Below are positions 32,786 through 34,729 of a DNA stretch of 34,729 bases, piece by piece. The DNA lies in the NCBI GenBank assembly GCA_025464925.1, contig JAODMS010000185.1, positions 1 to 34,729 of the forward strand, in the 5' to 3' direction. A model generated the notes under the pieces. It was given only the letters and a program-made list of their open reading frames with translations. It was not told the origin of the DNA and did not search any database. The position numbers and the translations under genes were made by a program. Position 1 is the stretch's first letter. Each line of letters begins with the position of its first letter. The DNA is from Arthrobacter sp. (GTDB lineage: Bacteria; Actinomycetota; Actinomycetes; Actinomycetales; Micrococcaceae).

Positions 32786-32843
32786 CCGGCAACGCAGGAG
32801 GCCCCCGCCCGGAAAATCCGGCGGGGGCCTCCTGCGTTGCCGG
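32786..32843. terminator. 24-bp bidirectional hairpin terminator between pepP and the general-stress-type gene
   Basis: Bases 32786-32809 pair perfectly with 32820-32843, leaving a 10-nt loop. It lies between the convergent ends of pepP (stop 32749) and the minus-strand gene ending at 32861. There is no long T-run, but the exceptionally long GC-rich stem and position argue for termination of both transcripts. Confidence 0.85.
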
Positions 32844-32860
32844 AACGGTCCGGCTGCGCG

Positions 32861-33709
32861 TTATTGCCGGGTGCCGCCCTGGCCCTCGGGGGGCTCCTGC
32901 CGGGCCGTGTCTACGCGGACGCCGTACTGCGGCCGCCCGTCCGGCAAATCCGGATACCGCACCCCTGCCGGTTTGCCGGCTTCCGGCTCGGTCCCGGCCG
33001 CGGGACCGGGCGCCGCGTCCCCTTGGCGGGACGGTTCTGCCGACGACTGTCCGGCCGGCTGGGTCCCCGGCTCCGGGGCCCTCTGGCCATAGGGATCGTT
33101 CCAGCCGGCCGGGCGCTGCGGGGCGTGGCCCTGCTGGCCGGGCTGCTGGTTCTGGTAATCGCGCTGCGGGTAGCCGGCGGTGCCCGCGCCCGAGGCGTCA
33201 TGCTGCGTCATGGGCAGCTGGTGGAGCAGGCGCCGTGCCTCGCTGCCCGCCTCGTGGGAGACGACGACGTCGTAGTTAGTCGCCACCACCTGGCTCGTCG
33301 AGGTGAAGTCACGCTTGCCGCGCTGCATCGCGTAGGTGACAATTCCGAACAGCATGAAGAACGCGGCGCCCATCAGCACGGAGGTCACGATCGAGAAGTA
33401 TCCACCGGTCGGCGAGAAGAAGGACAGCATGACGCCGACGAACAGGCCGAACCACATGCCGCTGAGCGCGCCGGACAGGGCCACGCGCGGGTAGGAGAGC
33501 CTGCCGGTCACCCGCTCCACCATCTTGAGTTCGTTGCCGACGATCGAGACCATCTGGACCGGAAACTGCTGATCGGCCAGATAGTCCACCGCCTTCTGGG
33601 CATCCAGGTAGGAGTTGTAGGAACCGACCACGTCACCCTTGGGGACGGTGCGAGCCTCGTCCGGGCCGTTGGGGGCACCGGCCCTCGGAGCACCAAAAAT
33701 GTTTGACAT
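32861..33709 (-). CDS. General stress protein 17M-like (YflT domain) membrane protein
   Basis: Seen: 282 residues from ATG 33709 (MSNIFGAPR). Residues ~25-65 (GDVVGSYNSYLDAQKAVDYLAD ... VSIVGNELKMVERVTGRLSYP) are a YflT/general-stress-17M-type domain. Two hydrophobic segments follow (about 70-90 and 95-120), then FDVVVSHEAGSEARRLL-like residues (here YDVVVSHE) ending the domain. The last ~120 residues are a disordered Gln/Pro/Gly-rich tail. Function unknown; a membrane-associated stress role is a family-based guess. An ATG six codons upstream is an alternative start, but GAGAAT ends exactly 6 nt before 33709, matching the leaderless pattern of neighbouring genes. Divergent from the MgtE-like gene. 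Confidence 0.85.
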   Translation of the reverse strand: MSNIFGAPRAGAPNGPDEARTVPKGDVVGSYNSYLDAQKAVDYLADQQFPVQMVSIVGNELKMVERVTGRLSYPRVALSGALSGMWFGLFVGVMLSFFSPTGGYFSIVTSVLMGAAFFMLFGIVTYAMQRGKRDFTSTSQVVATNYDVVVSHEAGSEARRLLHQLPMTQHDASGAGTAGYPQRDYQNQQPGQQGHAPQRPAGWNDPYGQRAPEPGTQPAGQSSAEPSRQGDAAPGPAAGTEPEAGKPAGVRYPDLPDGRPQYGVRVDTARQEPPEGQGGTRQ

Positions 33710-33786
33710 ATGCCCATTCTCACCCATCCAGCCGGTGAGCGCTCGTAAATTCAGCTAAAAGAGAGCAGACTCGGTAGCCTGTACAA
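33710..33786. promoter_or_regulatory. Divergent promoter region, general-stress-type / MgtE-like genes, both apparently leaderless
   Basis: Plus strand: TAGCCT (33775-33780) then 6 nt then GTG 33787, an exact leaderless geometry. Minus strand: GAGAAT (33716-33721) then 6 nt then ATG 33709, matching TANNNT at two of three fixed bases. No Shine-Dalgarno for either gene. Confidence 0.5.
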
Positions 33787-34729
33787 GTGAGCACAAATCT
33801 ATCGCGGGTGTTTGTGGCGCGCCTCCTCGGACTTGATGTCTTCGACCCCTTGGGCGATCGTCTGGGCCGGCTGCGCGACGTCGTGGTGCTCTCGCGCGGC
33901 TCCAGGGGCGCCCCGCACGTCGTCGGCATCGTCGTCGAGGTCCCCGGGAAGAAGCGCGTCTTCGTGCCCATGACCCGGATCACCTCGATCGATCAGACCC
34001 AGATCATCTGCACCGGCCTCGTGAACCTGCGCCGCTTTGAACAGCGCGGCGCGGAAACTCTGGTGGTCGCCGAAATGTTCGACCGCCGCGTGACCCTCGC
34101 GGACGGCAGCGGTGACGCCACGATCGAGGACATCGCCATGGAGAAGCACCGCTCCGGGGACTGGTTCGTCAGCCAACTCTTCGTCCGCCGCGGCCATTCC
34201 CTTTCGCCCCTGAGCCGGCTGCGCCGCAACGAGACCCTGATCATCGACTGGGCCGACGCCCGGCCCGGCGCGAAGACCGAACCGCAGGCCGCCACGCAGT
34301 TTGTCGCGACGCATGAGGACCTCAAGCCGGCCGACTTCGCCGAGGCGCTCCAGGAGATGAGCGACAAGCGCCGCTTCGAGGTCGCCAGCGAACTCCAGGA
34401 CGAACGCCTCGCCGACGTCCTGCAGGAGATGCCCGAAGGCGACCAGGTGGAGATCCTCTCCGCCCTCGACGTCAACCGCGCCGCCGACGTGCTCGAGGAG
34501 ATGGACCCCGACGACGCCGCCGACCTCCTGGCCGAACTTCCCAGCGCCCAGGCCGAGGAACTGCTCCAGCTGATGGAGCCCGAAGGCGCGGAGGACGTCC
34601 GGCGCCTGCTCGAATACGACGAAGACACCGCCGGCGGCCTGATGACCCCGGTCCCGGTGATCCTGCCGCCGGAGGCAACCGTCGCCGAGGCCCTGGCCCA
34701 TGTCCGCCGCGAGGAGCTCTCGCCGGCGC
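33787..34729 (+). CDS. MgtE-like magnesium-transport protein, N-terminal and CBS region, partial (runs off right edge)
   Basis: Seen: 314 codons from GTG 33787, open to the right edge. Residues 1-165 form a PRC-barrel-like region (LLGLDVFDPLGDRLGRLRDVVV and a second copy around DWFVSQLFVRR). Residues ~170-285 are the MgtE N-terminal superhelix: repeated LADVLQEMPEGDQVEILSAL-type helices and DPDDAADLLAELP. Then TAGGLMTPVPVILPPEATVAEAL begins a CBS domain. Known: MgtE N and CBS domains sense Mg2+ and gate the channel; some actinobacterial members of this form lack the membrane domain and act as regulators. The window ends before that can be decided. TAGCCT lies 6 nt before the start. Confidence 0.9.
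   Translation, partial: MSTNLSRVFVARLLGLDVFDPLGDRLGRLRDVVVLSRGSRGAPHVVGIVVEVPGKKRVFVPMTRITSIDQTQIICTGLVNLRRFEQRGAETLVVAEMFDRRVTLADGSGDATIEDIAMEKHRSGDWFVSQLFVRRGHSLSPLSRLRRNETLIIDWADARPGAKTEPQAATQFVATHEDLKPADFAEALQEMSDKRRFEVASELQDERLADVLQEMPEGDQVEILSALDVNRAADVLEEMDPDDAADLLAELPSAQAEELLQLMEPEGAEDVRRLLEYDEDTAGGLMTPVPVILPPEATVAEALAHVRREELSPA

Overview
The window is ordinary chromosomal DNA of a high-GC actinobacterium, most likely of the Arthrobacter/Pseudarthrobacter group (Micrococcaceae). This rests on base composition, frequent GTG starts, gene overlaps of the ATGA and TGATG type, an actinobacterial coproporphyrin-dependent heme pathway and the gene order. I see no insertion sequence, prophage, CRISPR array, tRNA or rRNA.

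Layout. (1) 1-5723, minus strand: a three-gene repair operon with 4-base overlaps, made of an alkyltransferase-like protein and two AdnB/AdnA-like helicase(-nuclease) subunits; the last gene runs off the left edge. (2) 5851-6561, plus: a DEDDh exonuclease, divergent from the repair operon. (3) 6900-9679, plus: a methionine ABC importer metN-metI-metQ, closed by a 20-bp bidirectional hairpin terminator. (4) 9793-19960, minus: hemE, cgoX, chdC, hemH/cpfC, hemC, hemD, hemB, an LLM flavin oxidoreductase and hemL, with hemA divergent at 20120-21460. Together these encode every step from glutamyl-tRNA to heme b by the coproporphyrin route. (5) 21531-24124: moeZ (minus) divergent from a TetR regulator, a DUF3107 protein and a small membrane protein. 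(6) 24155-27234: a pterin dehydratase-VOC fusion and a ferritin-like protein (minus), and an RNB ribonuclease (plus). (7) 27531-30148, plus: a DEAD-box RNA helicase with a long leader, followed closely by an orphan beta-class DNA methyltransferase. (8) 30206-34729: a PHP phosphoesterase (minus), aminopeptidase P (plus), a 24-bp bidirectional terminator, a general-stress-type membrane protein (minus) and a partial MgtE-like protein (plus).

From memory, the order adnA-adnB-ATL ... moeZ-tetR-DUF3107-membrane protein-ferritin-like-DEAD helicase matches Mycobacterium tuberculosis Rv3201c-Rv3211. Here that conserved neighbourhood is split by the exonuclease, methionine and heme genes.

The most striking signal not explained by the gene list is promoter architecture. 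Many genes at the head of a transcription unit have no Shine-Dalgarno sequence and instead carry a TANNNT-like -10 hexamer exactly (or within a base of) 6 nt before the start codon. That places the transcription start on the first base of the start codon, i.e. leaderless mRNAs. Several are arranged as compact back-to-back divergent pairs, one only 41 bp apart with interleaved promoter elements. Other points of interest are the LLM oxidoreductase translationally coupled inside the heme operon, a three-copy 15-bp tandem repeat inside the 5' end of hemE, and a long DEAD-box leader with small reading frames on both strands.
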